Shown here: one piece after another, positions 31,858 to 43,865 of the stretch | Numbering within the stretch: position 1 is the first letter of the stretch | How the letters are laid out: each line of letters opens with the position of its first letter | Origin: Siphonodentalium dalli | Taxonomy: Eukaryota; Mollusca; Scaphopoda; Gadilida; Siphonodentaliidae | Assembly (NCBI GenBank): GCA_032622095.1 | Contig: CP136068.1 | Coordinates: 188,411,309-188,475,308 of the forward strand | Direction: 5' to 3' | Length of the DNA: 64,000 nucleotides | Position numbers and translations under genes: made by a program | Notes under the pieces: model-generated | The model's input: only the letters and a program-made list of their open reading frames with translations | Told to the model about the DNA's origin: nothing | The model's database searches: none

Positions 31858-32491
31858 CTGTAACAATAAATAGAATGAATCAGTGAAAAGCTGGCAGCAT
31901 AAACACACTGTCCAATCGATCGGAGGTCTAGGTGCGCACATTGTCCAATCGATCAGAGGTCTCGGTGCGCACCGCATAGACCTCGGTGCACAAACATATC
32001 AGTGTGCAACACATATGCCATCAGTGTTCAAAACGACTATTTTGGAGAATTTCTGAGAACGAAAAATATTTGGCTCACCAACATGCTGCTCTTCTACTAA
32101 ACATGGAAAGATATCAAATCAACCAATCAAATCGTTAGAGGGATTACTAGTATCCACCGAGGTCCCGGTCGCCTGGAGGCATGGAAAGATATGAATGAAA
32201 TCAACCCACATTACCATGAGATGGAGGACCCACACTACCATGAGATATGAATCAAATCAACCATTGTGCATTTATAAGTTAGAGGGATTACTAGTATCCG
32301 CCGAGGTCCCGGTCGCCTGGAGGCAAAAAAATAGAGTGCTCAAACTGGGAAGGTTGGGTAAAATATACGAATGTAATAATGGAAGAAATTAATCTATCAA
32401 CTATGATCGATGAAACAATTAATGATGTAAAATATTATTCAACGATTGATATGAATGGACGTCTGAAAGAATGTATTAATTATCTGATCAC
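31858..32491. repeat. Short tandem and segmental duplications
   Basis: A ~35-bp unit with TTGTCCAATCGATC and GAGGTCTCGGTGCGCAC is repeated ~2.5 times at 31908-31990. The phrase GTTAGAGGGATTACTAGTAT...GTCGCCTGGAGGCA occurs at 32133-32182 and 32277-32325. CCATGAGATG-AGGACCCACA at ~32215-32245 resembles the minisatellite at 32613. Confidence 0.75.
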
Positions 32492-32788
32492 ATGAACAAA
32501 AGCACGACTTTTATTCAAATATACAATTCTCCCTTTCCAGAAAATGGAAACGTGGCAAGAAGTGGAGTCACACAAAGCTACCAAGAACCAGCACCACAAC
32601 TAGCACCAAACCCACAATACCATGAGATGAAGGACCCACAATACCATGAGATGAAGGACCCACAACACCATGAGATGAAGGACCCACAATACCATGAGAT
32701 GAAGGACCCACAACACCATGAGATGAAGGACCCACAACACCATGAGATGAAGGACCAACAATGCCAGGAGTGCATACTGTCAGTATAA
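32492..32788 (+). repeat. 24-bp coding-phase minisatellite in a 98-codon open frame (possible exon)
   Basis: Six copies of a 24-bp unit encode PQYHEMKD / PQHHEMKD. Upstream, the frame reads NGNVARSGVTQSYQEPAPQ after a good-looking acceptor (TTCTCCCTTTCCAG at ~32527-32540), and it ends QQCQECILSV-stop. This could be the last exon of a plus-strand gene or a chance open frame. I found no partner exon upstream. Confidence 0.3.
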
Positions 32789-33470
32789 GTAATCCAGCGG
32801 TGAATTCCCCCCCCCCCCCCCGTTGAAATAGATGCAGCTTTATTGTTTGTTATATGTTCACATGCTAAATATAGAACTAATCTTGGAATTTCCAAAGCTG
32901 TGACCTCAAACGTAATGAAGGTTATGAAAACATTTCGAAGCTTCTCACGAGGTTTCTCGAGCAAGGTTTTTAATTAACAAATGATACTTAATTAAATAAA
33001 ATCAATATTAGCGACTGTATTGTGTAGTATTATCAACTACATGTATATAAATTTAAATATTAAAATAAATAATAAAAAACAGTAATACAAAAACATAAAC
33101 TAAAAAAATATCAAAACGAACCGTGAATCGTACCATCGGCATGTACCGCGAATCACATAAACCGCGATGTATCGTTGCAGCACTGGAGGCATTTATATTG
33201 CAGTGTATCGAACAAAATCTCGAATCCACAAACCAACCACCAAGATACAGGAAAATTAAAGCAAAATGCTGACATTTGATACCCGGTAGCGCACGCGTAA
33301 AAATGGCCTACAAATACCTAATCATTTCAATATTGTCTTGCATCTACTAGTATCTGTAAACGAATGAAGAAAAGGAACCTGGTCCATAAGACAAGACTTC
33401 CAGAACATATCCATCAGTGAGATAGACAGTCGAATACACAGTGACGACATTGGCCTAAATAAAGTGTGTA
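32789..33470. other. No gene seen; poly-C tract and AT-rich DNA
   Basis: A C14 run lies at ~32808-32821. The segment ~33115-33185 (ACCGCGAATCACATAAACCG) looks like an eroded hAT end. Otherwise featureless. Confidence 0.45.
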
Positions 33471-33819
33471 CTACCGCTATTCTCAAAGTAATTGACCAGA
33501 AAAACGGGGTGATACCCCGGTCATGACCGCGGTGATACCGGTAATAAACGGTAGCGGTATCGAGACGGTCATGGCGTGGAGTTACGGTATTGGGCGATAA
33601 TGATACCGTGGTCTTTTAGCGGGCACCGCATTAATTTTGTTGAATACCGCGGTGATTTTCATGGAACTCTTTTAGGGGAGGTATTTACTCACACATACTT
33701 GTTCGCGTTAACAAGCGGTATCAGTACCGCGGTATTGGAGGATACCGCGGTATAGTACCGCCATATTAACGGGGTGACACCACGTTATTGGTGGTCAATT
33801 ACTTTAAGTATAGCGGTAG
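33471..33819. mobile_element. TA-flanked MITE with internal GGTATC/GATACC palindromes
   Basis: The ends are CTACCGCTATTCTCAAAGTA / TACTTTAAGTATAGCGGTAG, flanked by TA on both sides (33469-33470 and 33820-33821). The interior is dense in CCGCGGTAT, GATACCGCGG and similar short palindromes. Confidence 0.75.
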
Positions 33820-35280
33820 TAGCATAGGAACAATACACTCTTAATATAAATGTTCAGATATTTGTTCAATCAAATAATAGCCTAAATACACATTAGTATG
33901 TGCTGAGTGCTCATCATGCATGTTCAGTACTCTCGGGCTCCAAATAAAAGTGCAGGCCCAAATAATAGTGACAGGGGGGGATTCCATTGAAAGTTAATAT
34001 AAGTGCAGACCCAAATAATAGTGCAGGGGGGGGGGGACTGTGAGCAAAACATCAACTGTTTAACAAATATTTTCATAGTACATGTAGGTCAAGTACAGGA
34101 ATCAACATAGTATGTGTCATGTGGTGATTTATTCAATATTTAAATATTCACACGTGTGTCATTTTGGTATCAGAATCATATAGAAATCTTGAGTTTGTGC
34201 TGATTTCAATTTGCATAGCCTCAAAATTAATAAACGTGCAGACCCAAATAAGCACTGCTAATTTCTATCGGACTTCTCTCAGACTAATTACATGTATGTC
34301 TACATTATGCCATGCTCCAGGGACAAACCTAGGTGAGAAATAGTAGCTGAAATAAAGACCTTATTCACGGCATTTAACGATATTCAAAAACACGCATTAA
34401 CTGTTCTTTTGCTGGCTCTCGTGATGGGGAATGAGCAAGTGAAATTTGTGAATGGCAGGGGGGTACTCTCGGTATCCAAGTAGGGAGCGGAATAATAGTA
34501 CAGGGGTGAAATTTCCTTTAAAATAAATAATAGTACGGGGGCGCAATAACAGTACAGGGGGGAATTTTTGCAAATCAACACTAAGTATGGGTTAGGGTTC
34601 GGCGAGAACTTGGAAGAAGTACTTATTCTATTTATAAATTATAACAAAATGTATCAATGGGGTCCCAACATGTGCGATGTGTGTTTTCTATGAGATGACC
34701 GATGTCAATAAAATATTGGCGTGTGTGCGTTGACTTCTAGTGCTATGAAGATGAATGCATGTGATCGCTCACTGATCGCCATAATAAAACGATAAATGTC
34801 GACAATACCCCGAAAATATTCACACTGATTACAGTGCTAATTAAATGTACCAGCAGTTCAGTTTATTGCAATCCCCATTGTGAACCCCCGCGAACACGTG
34901 CTTGCCGAAACCGAACTCAGTGCATGGACGCATTCATTACTGCTCTATAGGGAAGTTCGCCTCAACAGTACACTCGTGGTTGCGACATATTATTTGCGCA
35001 AACTGATACTATGTACTGCCTATACACGTACGCATTTCGTTTTACAGTTACTTTTCTAATACACAGTAGTGACTAAATGCTAGCAAGTTATTTGCCGCTA
35101 ATTCAGGCCAATGTGAATACAGTTTGACACGAAATATAAATAGACTGATCAGTGTTCCCACAACAAAATGACGTCAGATTCTCACGTAAAATGCGCGCGT
35201 ACCCAGCTGTCGATGTAAACATCGCAGGCTATATTTAAAGTACAAACAATTAATAACTGAATGTTCAAGTGTTTCAAACA

Positions 35281-36975
35281 TACTCTCAGGTGCCAAATAG
35301 AAGTGCTGGCCAAATACAAGTGCTGGGTGACATTTTTACCAAAAAAAGAATAATAGTGCTGGTGCACAATAAATGTGCTGGGTTACGGATTTTACTTTTC
35401 ATGGTAGTATGCTTAAAACTCGAGCCATGAAGGCTTATGCATACATTTATATAGTACAGCCTGTACAGGGAATCATACCTGTGCGGAGGATGTGACATTT
35501 AGGTATTATGCATCATGTATCTTCACTATCTTGTTTACCCCATTCATAAATTATGTAAGACCATGCGTGCAATTACATATTACTCATATGATATAAAGTT
35601 GGAATAGATTGTCTTACATGTTGATTGTTGTATTCTACAGTACACACTGCACATGACTTTTTTTTCTCTTGTAGGTTGGGGGTCTTCGGGTATAGATGGT
35701 TCATTATACCGATGGTTCATTATTCTGAGGGTTCATTATTCCGCTTTTCCATGAGGGTTCATAATTCCGACTATTTCAATATTCCGATACCTTCTATATG
35801 GCTTAGAATACTAGATAATTTGGGATCGGAATAATGAATCAAACAAAACAGAAAAAACCTAAATTACACACCATTTCACCACTTTGTATACTATATAGGG
35901 ATTAGCCATACGGAATAGAAGAAGGGGTGGGAAAACTTAAGGCTGTTTATTAAATATGATTTTCAGTTGTGTTGCACAAAACAACCCCTTTTCAACATCA
36001 CAAATAAAAGGATATCTAATGCTGAACAAACTATGTACAATGCTATGTGTTTGCTCCCAAGTTATGAATATCAACAATCTATTGTATTTATATATGTGTT
36101 ATTATCATTGCCAATACAATCAATCAATCAAAGAGTGATAGTTAACTCAAGTAACTCACTCACTGTATAATTCAATTGATTGATATATTTAGGTTGAAAC
36201 TTGTGTACTAGTAGATTGAAGTTCTTGTCCAAAATCATACTCAGTTTACAATTTTACATTAAGCCTAATTTGATTTTTTTTCGAAGAATTTACGATCAAT
36301 TTTACATTTCTCTCACCAAATAATGCATTAAAACAGAAAAAGTATGAAACTGTGTTGTTTAAATATCTTAATATTAAAGGAATATACTTTAATGCTTCTC
36401 ATGAAATTATTTGTATGCAGAAAACACTCGGTCAAACTGGTAACTTTTAGCGCTTTTTCTGGGTTTCGCGTTGCCTATTTTCGAGGCACATCGTTTTTCA
36501 TTATAAGTTGTGATTATGGCTGATTATGGAACTGATTTTGGAGTTAACAAAAACATTTTAATTGTAGAATAAGTCCTGTGATCCATGGGCCATCTTTTCT
36601 ATCGTTTCGGTTCCCGTGAACTCGGCCCAGTTCACGTTTTGCGCTTTATTACAAACCGAAAGTAGACTAAGTAAAAGATTGGGCGAACCATGACTCTCAA
36701 AATAGGTTTTATATCGAAGCGATGTCGCATCTCAGTCTACTAAAACAACTTTATTTAGTGGTTTGTGACTTCTAGTATTAACATTAGCACACTCGTGATT
36801 CGTTCCATTCTTATATTCGTTTGTTTATCACCCAAAAAAAGAATAAATGTCACAGTATGTGATGGATTTACCCCCAAAAAATAATAAACGTGATGGGTCA
36901 CAATAAGCATGATTGTGTGTATTTTTGCTCCAAATTAATAAACGTGCCGGCACGTTTATTTGGCACCTGAGAGTA
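35281..36975. mobile_element. Inner TACTCTC element, 1,695 bp
   Basis: The ends are TACTCTCAGGTGCCAAATAG / TTATTTGGCACCTGAGAGTA. Subterminal AATAATAGTGCTGG, AATAAATGTGCTGGG on the left mirror AATAAACGTGCCGG, AATAAACGTGATGGG on the right. The central ~1.3 kb is unlike the outer element. Target duplication not clear; superfamily unknown. Confidence 0.72.
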
Positions 36976-36995
36976 CACATTTAGCTTAGGTTTAA

Positions 36996-37753
36996 GCCCC
37001 GGTTCCATATCCCCGATTTCCCATCCGAATGTTCCCGAATCATAATTTTGAAAAAATCGTGGAGTAAATTCGGGACGAGCCGGGACAGTGAATTTTTACC
37101 CCCGAACATGATCGGGGATATCGGTGTCGATTCGGGACAATTCTGGACTCGCTCCCGACAGTTTTGAAATGTTCAAAACTATCGGGAACCAAGCCGAATC
37201 GCTCCCGATTTGTAAATCGTCGGCAGTATTCGGGTGGATATTCTGGAGTAGTCGGCAGTATTCGGGTGGATATTCTGGAGTAGTCGGCAGTATTCGGTAG
37301 GTTATTCCCGAATTCGCCATGTATGGCTGCTTTAATACTGAGATCCGGTGTATCTGCAAAATTCAGCATCGATTCGGGACGTTCGGCAGCAATTGAATAC
37401 CAATTCGGTATCTATTCGGCATCAATTCGGTACCAGTTCGGCATTGATTCGGGGTATTCGGCAACAATTCGGTGTAAGTCGGTAGTAATCTGGGAAATTT
37501 GGCAGCCACTCGCACGAAAGTTCGGGATAATTCTTGATAATTCTGGATCATTCGGGAAGATATTCGGAAGCATTCTGGAATACTCGGCAATGTTCGGGAC
37601 GATTAAATTTTGTCATAATTCGGCATCAGTTCGGCGGCTTTTTGGAATAAAACTCGTCCAGAATTCTCTCGAATGCTGCCGATTTGGTCTGGTCCCGAAT
37701 TTGTGCCGAATATACTAATTCGGGACAGAAAATCGGGAATATGGAACCGGGGC
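36996..37753. mobile_element. 758-bp element rich in ATTCGG/CCGAAT motifs
   Basis: The ends are GCCCCGGTTCCATATCCCCG / CGGGAATATGGAACCGGGGC with a 5-bp direct repeat TTTAA on both sides (36991-36995 and 37754-37758). The interior is built almost entirely of ATTCGGGA, ATTCGGCA and their complements, with CCGAA on the left arm and TTCGG on the right. GTATTCGGGTGGATATTCTG is tandemly duplicated at ~37229-37290. Confidence 0.8.
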
Positions 37754-37906
37754 TTTAAGCACATAAATTCATAATTTTTTTACACATTTAGCTGAAATTT
37801 AATAAACGTAGGGTACCAAATAAGCAGCGTACAGGGGGATTTCTCCTTGAAAATAGTTAAGCGTACAGGTCAGTATACGCTTATATAAATTTGGAATCCC
37901 GAGAGT

Positions 37907-39600
37907 AGTCATGAAATTCCAAACTGTTTAAATGTACAAAAATCACAACCTAAAATTTATCAATTGGCACACCCCCAGCTGTGTTATTGAATATTGCATA
38001 ACCATTATGCAATTATTTAGTGGAAAAAAATGACAAAATGTCAAATGTGTCAAAAACAAAAAAAAACTAATATTTTTAATAGGGCGCAACAAAATTTATT
38101 TTTAGTTCAATTCACAAATAAACAAGATAAACAGTTGGATTTAATTTAGTATAAATGCTAACTTTGAGTAGTAATCCATCAGCTCAGTCTAAGCCCTCAT
38201 GTCAACCAAATCAGCTGACCAATGGCCTTGAATCTTGATGAACTGTGCAAAATATTTTGCTTCCCAATCAAAATGGGAGGTTTTCCCTGTCAAAATTGCA
38301 CATCATCTTTCTCAGATATAAAAACACACATCTGTGTACATAACGGATGATATTGCTTTTATCTAACTGGCACATAGTGTAGGGAATCGAACTAGCAAGA
38401 TGGCGACATGCAATATTCCAGAAAGTGTTAACGACCCAGGTCGCACTTGCAGAAATTCTGGTTCCATTCCATCACGCAAGATGGCGGTCGAATGTCGATT
38501 ATAAATTATCAAATCAAAGACATTTCCTCTCACCAAAAAACATCACCTATAATATTAATGTATACCTTAATGATTCATCTAACTGTTTCTGGAAATTTTC
38601 CGCTCGATTATTACATATCGGCGACAAATTTAGACAAATAAGGCGAGGTAGGAAAAACACCAATACATTGTTGATGCTCACCGTGACGTCACGATTTTTC
38701 ACGAAGCATACAATAGTCTACTTCCGTGAATTTAGTAGCCTTATATTGGTTCTTTGTGTTAAGTTATACGTCCGGTGGTGTTCTTCATCCATATAACAAC
38801 ATAAATTGTTGGAATAATAGCTATATTAGGTGAAAATCCATTTTATTTACATGGTTCCATCATCGGTAAACTTCGGCCGATTTCGGAATAATACCCTGGA
38901 ATAGATTCCCGCCCTTTGACAACACCGGAAGTAAATGAATTGTTTGTGAAATTGCGGGAAATTCAATGCCTATTATACTCAAGTTGAAAAAGATTAATTA
39001 TGCGACTCATCTCAGTCCTACACAAAGCACGCGCACTAAGAACATTGTTAACTAAAATCGAAAAGGGGGGAAATATTAGTTAGACATTCGTGTGACCACT
39101 GATCGATTTGACATGGAAAGGGGGAGGGGTGCATTAATGGCATTAATCGAATTGTTGGGCATAAGGTAACTGGGTAACAGATAATAGATTTATTTTGTCT
39201 AAAACATAGGCCCTAAATAGTAATATATATCATGTACAGTTTGTACACATGTAAAGTATAAATATCAAATCATGAAGATATATGAAACATAAATATATTT
39301 AGTCCTAAAACGAATTTCCACTGTGGTCCCATAGACATATATTTATATAGGCGAATGCGTAGGCCTATATAGGCCTGTAAATGTATTTTAGGCATATTAT
39401 TGTTAGTATGCTTCGGAAAGGCTTCCGGACGCCAGGAAGAGAAATTTGTACAGCGCATAACAACTAAGTTGAGAGCGTCCCTTGTTATTTTTTTTTTTAT
39501 TCCTGAAAAAAAATGGCGGATAGGTACCGTTGACATCAGAATAGGCCTACTTGTATAAACATGGCCACTAATAAATAATTTTAAGTAAATAATTAATCAT
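37907..39600. other. Apparently unique DNA, no gene identified
   Basis: This is the longest repeat-poor stretch between the two genes. A plus-strand frame of 123 codons (38425-38796) has no recognisable domain. The promoter-like pair at 38396-38490 is listed separately. Confidence 0.4.
38396..38490. promoter_or_regulatory. Pair of YY1-like AAGATGGCG sites, possible promoter
   Basis: CAAGATGGCGAC (38396-38407) and CAAGATGGCGGTCG (38477-38490) match the YY1 consensus AANATGGCGGC, often seen near transcription starts of housekeeping genes. The position, 6.5 kb upstream of the TLK ATG exon, would suit a TLK promoter, but no 5' exon or donor could be confirmed. Could equally be a remnant of an AAGATGG-bearing repeat. 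Confidence 0.2.
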
Positions 39601-39649
39601 ATTCCAAAAACGGCTGGACCCTGGTCGCTGGAATTGGTCTGCAGCGGTG

Positions 39650-40440
39650 AATCGACATTGTAATAGCTGATCATAGCTGTGTCATATTTTCGGCACCTAC
39701 AACTGGGGTGAAATCACAGGAGCTTTGATCCTCCATCACTAACTCTCCATGTACGTAATTATACTGCCCATTCCTGTGATATACCCCGCCCTCTCCTCGT
39801 CAACTCACATGATAACATCGGTACATGGATCCGCCTGAATTTAATTGTCACTCGCTCCATATAATAAGCTACATAAACTGATATTTGTGTTTTAGGTGTT
39901 CACACCCCAGATGGCAACATCTCATATATATTTTGAAGACCTCTGTATGTATGTTTGTTTGTTTGTTTGTTTGTCTGTCTGTCATTTATACAAATCTACG
40001 ATTCTCGACCGATCGGGACGAAACTTGGTACGTGTGTGTAGTTTGACCAGGCGGTGAACGTTGTCGTATTGGCGAGCCCGTGCGGCGCCCGCTTCGCGCA
40101 TGCGCAGACGAGATCTCGGAAACGGGTGGAGCTATCGACTTGAAATTTGCTATGTGAATGTATCTTGCCCCGGATACGAATTTTATCGGGTCGCCGAGCC
40201 CGTGCGACACCAGCTTCGCGCATGCGCAGACGAGATCTCGGAAACGGGTGGAGCTATCGACTTGAAATTTGCTATGTGAATGTATCTTGCCCCGGATACG
40301 AATATTATCGGGTCGCCGAGCCCGTGCGACGCCAACTTCGCGCATGCGCAGACCAGATCTCGGAAACGGGTAGAGCTATCGACTTGAAATTTGGTTTTTG
40401 AATAGCCCGGACAACGTCGGGCTCATCGGCTAGTATCATA
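39650..40440. repeat. Dispersed repeat ending in a 122-bp tandem triplet
   Basis: GGCACCTACAACTGGGGTGA to CATCGGTACATGGATCC (39693-39835) recurs at 41758-42010. A (TTTG)n/(TCTG)n run lies at 39953-39983. From ~40056 a 122-bp unit (GAGATCTCGGAAACGGGTGG, GCCCCGGATACGAATTTTAT, TTCGCGCATGCGCAGAC) is repeated three times. The block ends AGCCCGGACAACGTCGGGCTC, like the start at 41518. Confidence 0.75.
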
Positions 40441-40494
40441 TATATGTACGATGTCTCAATAGTATTAATTTTCTAGTTATTTTAGTATCAATCT

Positions 40495-40790
40495 CCGTTT
40501 GCCATCCAATGGACCAAGAACACAGAAAAACGCTGGTGAGGTACCCCAGACCCCACTACCGATCGAGGGGAGGGGGCAAGAACACAGGAAAAAGCTGGTG
40601 AAGTACCCATACTCCACCTACCGAGAGAGGGGAGGGGGACCAAGAACACAGGAAAACGCTGGTGATGTACCACAGACCACACTCCGAGCGAGGGGAGGGG
40701 GGGGACCAAGAACACATGAAAATGCTGGTGATGTACCCCAGACCACACTATACCGAGCGACGGGGGGGGGGGTACCATTTCGTGTTCTAC
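40495..40790. repeat. ~60-bp tandem repeat with G-runs, about 4 copies
   Basis: Unit: ACCAAGAACACAGGAAAACG, CTGGTGATGTACC, CAGACCACACTCCGAGCGAG, GGGAGGGGG. Confidence 0.85.
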
Positions 40791-41099
40791 CCCACTCACC
40801 AATGTTTGTATTATTTCGTCATTCTGAATACATTCGTTAATCAATATAGATTTCCTCGAGGGGAAAAAACACTCTTTAAAAAAACTTTACTTCAAAAGTT
40901 GTCTGTTACTCCAAAACTTGGCTTATTTAAGAATCAAATAAGTTGAATATGAACCTATGTGAATATTTAGGTCCAAATGCGCGAAGAACACACAGGGGCA
41001 GTCCCTGAATAATACTCCGACGCTGAATAAAGGCTCCCGAAGGGAGCCTGTTTCAGCTAGTGGCCTATATTTCCCTAATACATCCCTCTAGGTGAATAT

Positions 41100-41460
41100 A
41101 CAATTCCAGTGTATACATTTGTAACCATATGGGAGAATCCATTACGTAAAGAAATGTTATTAGGTACCGTCAGGCTGAAAGTCACAAACCACTTTCTGTT
41201 AGCATGCAGTGCTTACCGCACACCACGTCTCGAACTCATAAACCTTATGAAGACACAGTTCCCAGACTTTGAAGCATGACAACAGAACAGCTAGTCAAAA
41301 TCTTATCCAACAATATTTCAAATACATGCACTTCAATTTGTCATATGATCCGAAGATTATTCTCCGCACACGACGAGCATCGTATGACAAATCAATGAAT
41401 AAATACAGACGAAGACGATCCTATGCACATTCAGCTTTAATGAGGTTAGACATAACCTTC
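41100..41460 (+). pseudogene. Non-LTR retrotransposon 3' end, degenerate
   Basis: One frame reads VTNHFLLACSAYRTPRLEL followed by INLMKTQFPDFEA-stop. HFLLxCxxYxxxR is the hallmark of the cysteine-rich tail after reverse transcriptase in many non-LTR elements (CR1/Jockey/L1-like). After a +1 shift the text continues MTTEQLVKILSNNISN. No reverse transcriptase core is present. The element is truncated and frameshifted. Confidence 0.4.
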
Positions 41461-41504
41461 TATTAATATCGTTTATTATACTGTTCAATACACAATGTAC
41501 AATT

Positions 41505-42030
41505 AAATGTTACTAGCTGTTGGGCCCGACTTCGTCCGGGCTATTTCCCTTCTGCTTTCATCCGGATCTATCATCGAAATCCGTCGAAAGGCGCGATTTG
41601 ACCTTGAATTGACCCGTCCAAAACACTCCCCGAACAAAATTACCCCTAGGTATCAAATTTCGTCGAAATCCGTCCTGCAGTTTTCCAGGTCATAGCCAAC
41701 AGACAAACAAACAAATGAAAATTTGTACATATGGATCATTTGACCCACACGCTTTTGGGCACCTACAACTGGGGTGAAATCACAGGAGCTTTGATCCTTC
41801 ATCACTAACTCTCCATACGTAATTATACTGCCCATTCCTGTGATATACCCCGCCCTCTCCATAGTATATACTGTAATTATACTGCCCATTCCTGTGATAT
41901 ACCCCGCCCTCTCCATCACTAACTCTCCTTATACGTAAATATATACTGCCCACTCCTGTGATATACCCCACCCTATCCTCGTCAACACACGCGATAACAT
42001 CGGTACATGTATCCACCTGAATTTATATAT
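41505..42030. repeat. Dispersed repeat with a ~45-bp tandem segment
   Basis: It starts TAGCTGTTGGGCCCGACTTC, continues TATCAAATTTCGTCGAAATC, then the shared GGCACCTACAACTGGGGTGA block. Within it TAATTATACTGCCCATTCCT, GTGATATACCCCGCCCTCTC is repeated ~3-4 times (41818-41975). Confidence 0.7.
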
Positions 42031-42049
42031 ATTTTGGCTGGTGATATAC

Positions 42050-42650
42050 ACCGGAGCTGAAAATTTGTACATATGGATAACTTGACCCGGGGAATCGTAT
42101 TAGATATGTTCCGTTGACCTAAAATCTAAAAAGGCTACTAATAATTAATTTAATTTAATAATTAATTATATAACCAAAATGGTTGCAATCTGGTCGGTGA
42201 AAATTGAAAACACGGGGATAAATTGACCCGTAGAGTCTCATGAAATAGATGCTGTTGACCTCAGATTACTTAAAGGGGAAAATATTAGCAATAAAGAGCG
42301 TTCCATATCAGCTTAGAAGAGATGTAGGAAATTGGTACAGATGGGTCACCTGACCAGGGGATTGTCATGGGATAGGCACCTTTGACCTCAGATCACGTAA
42401 AGGGGGACTAATAAATTATATAACAAATAAAGAGCATTTATTATCAGCACAGACGATATGTGAAAAAAATGGGCACAAAAGTAAAATGACGCCAGGTATG
42501 TCATGGTATAGGTGCTGTTGACCTCAAATGACTTAAAGAGGCACTAATAATTAGTAATAAAGAGTGTTTATTATCAACATAAAAGATAGAATGTAACTTT
42601 ATCTGGAGTCATGCAATAGGTGCTGTTTTACAGTTTACCCAGAGGAGAAA
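42050..42650. repeat. Diverged ~125-bp tandem repeat, about 5 copies
   Basis: Each copy has a TTGACC/TGACCAGG phrase, a GTCATG(G/A)-ATAG, GCTGTTGACCTCA, ACTTAAAG and AATAAAGAGTGTTTATTATCA. Copies differ strongly, so the array is old. Confidence 0.65.
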
Positions 42651-42797
42651 TAATCATTTAAAATGACATGAAGTGCCACATATATATATATATAAGACAA
42701 GTAGTTCTAAACATGGACATAGGTTCTCAGATGAGCAGGTCTCATCTTGACATTTATAATTGCACACCACTGACAAACTTCCAACCCCTTACCCTTT

Positions 42798-43164
42798 TTA
42801 ACCCTTTACCCAACAAACCGGCCAAAACCGGCCAAATAAAGCTTCAACAGCCTAAAATATCTTCGGTCTGTCTCAATAGAACCATACACATATGGATATC
42901 ATTGGAACCGGCTCCTTGACCACATTGTGATAGTTACAGTTATGCCCTGTGCCAATGCATTCTCTTATATAAGAGAATGCATTGGCCTAAACAAAATCTT
43001 TTTTTAACACTTTTTAACATTTTTTCTTACATTCTTTAACAATTTTATAATTTTTAATGTGTTAAGCCAATGCATTCTCTTATATATGCGAGGCGACCTA
43101 TGGTCGACTCGCATATATAAGAGAATGCATTGGCACAGGGCCCTTCTGTTGGGTAAAGGGTTAA
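42798..43164. mobile_element. Family B piggyBac-type MITE, inverse orientation (B4)
   Basis: TTAA at 42798-42801 and 43161-43164, with CCCTTTACCCAACAAACCGG / GGGTAAAGGG. The first hairpin has lost its centre (TCTCTTATATAAGAGAATGC); the second is complete. Confidence 0.9.
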
Positions 43165-43554
43165 AACAAGACAACCAGACCACAGTAATAAGTTCACAAA
43201 ATTTCTTTTGTACATCCCTCTTTTACAACAGGTACCGGTACTTCAAGCTCTCAAACTTTTTTGAAAATTTCCAACCTCACATCCCCCATAAAGTTAAAAT
43301 TTGTGGCCATTTCGGTCCAACAGTTTAACCTGAAGTAGGAACATATGGACTGTTGGTTTAAAAACATACTGGTTGGAAAATAAAATCAAACTATTGGAAC
43401 AATTCTAACCTATTTTTGGTGTGAAAATCTAATCTACAACTAATGTTGTATCAGGCATGAAATTTTCAATATTGATTTTTTTTTTATCAAAGTAGGGGGG
43501 TAAAAACTCCACCCACTCTACACTCCCTCCCCATTGCTCAAACATTGCCCCCCA
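43165..43554. other. No feature recognised
   Basis: AT-rich DNA with poly-T and CCCTCCCC tracts; no exon or element ends seen. Confidence 0.45.
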
Positions 43555-43865
43555 CCCTATGGGAACCTAATTCTGCTATGAGACCTAGATGCAGATTGAA
43601 GTTCCCAAGTTGAAGATGGTGATGTTCACCCATTTGTCACCTTAATTATTAATTAACAGAATGAACAGAAGGGATAAAGTAACTAAAAAACAATGTTAAT
43701 TTGAGACGATAGGTACTTCCTAGAAGATGAGGCCTAAGCAGAATAAGGTCCACAGAGGGTAAAATTGGTGATGCTAGCCTGCTGTGCGGGATAGCATCAA
43801 TAATTCACCAACTGGGGACCTCATTCTGCAAATGTCAGACACACTATATCCAGACTTGGGCAGGT
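43555..43865. mobile_element. Family A MITE, long form, degraded (A7)
   Basis: The spacer motifs GTTCCCAAGTTGAAGATGGT, GTGATGTTCACCCATTTG are followed by one hairpin (43738-43830) and an end resembling ATGTCAGACACACTATATCC. The left hairpin is missing. Confidence 0.65.

Larger units (their letters stand above)
33928..37906. mobile_element. 4-kb composite element with TACTCTC termini
   Basis: The outer ends are TACTCTCGGGCTCCAAATAA / ATTTGGAATCCCGAGAGTA. A further copy of the left end is at 34464 (TACTCTCGGTATCCAAGTAG). Between them lie an inner element (35281-36975) and a TTTAA-flanked one (36996-37753). Subterminal direct repeats of the type CAAATAATAGTGCAGG / AATAAACGTGC recur about fifteen times. 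No recognisable transposase. Confidence 0.6.

Noticed and set aside
38425-38796. A 123-codon plus-strand open frame
   Set aside because: No recognisable domain, no splice partners, contains a repeat-like AAGATGG motif at its start; length is within chance for this much sequence.
40488-40844. 118- and 113-codon frames on opposite strands
   Set aside because: Both are products of a ~60-bp tandem repeat with G-runs.
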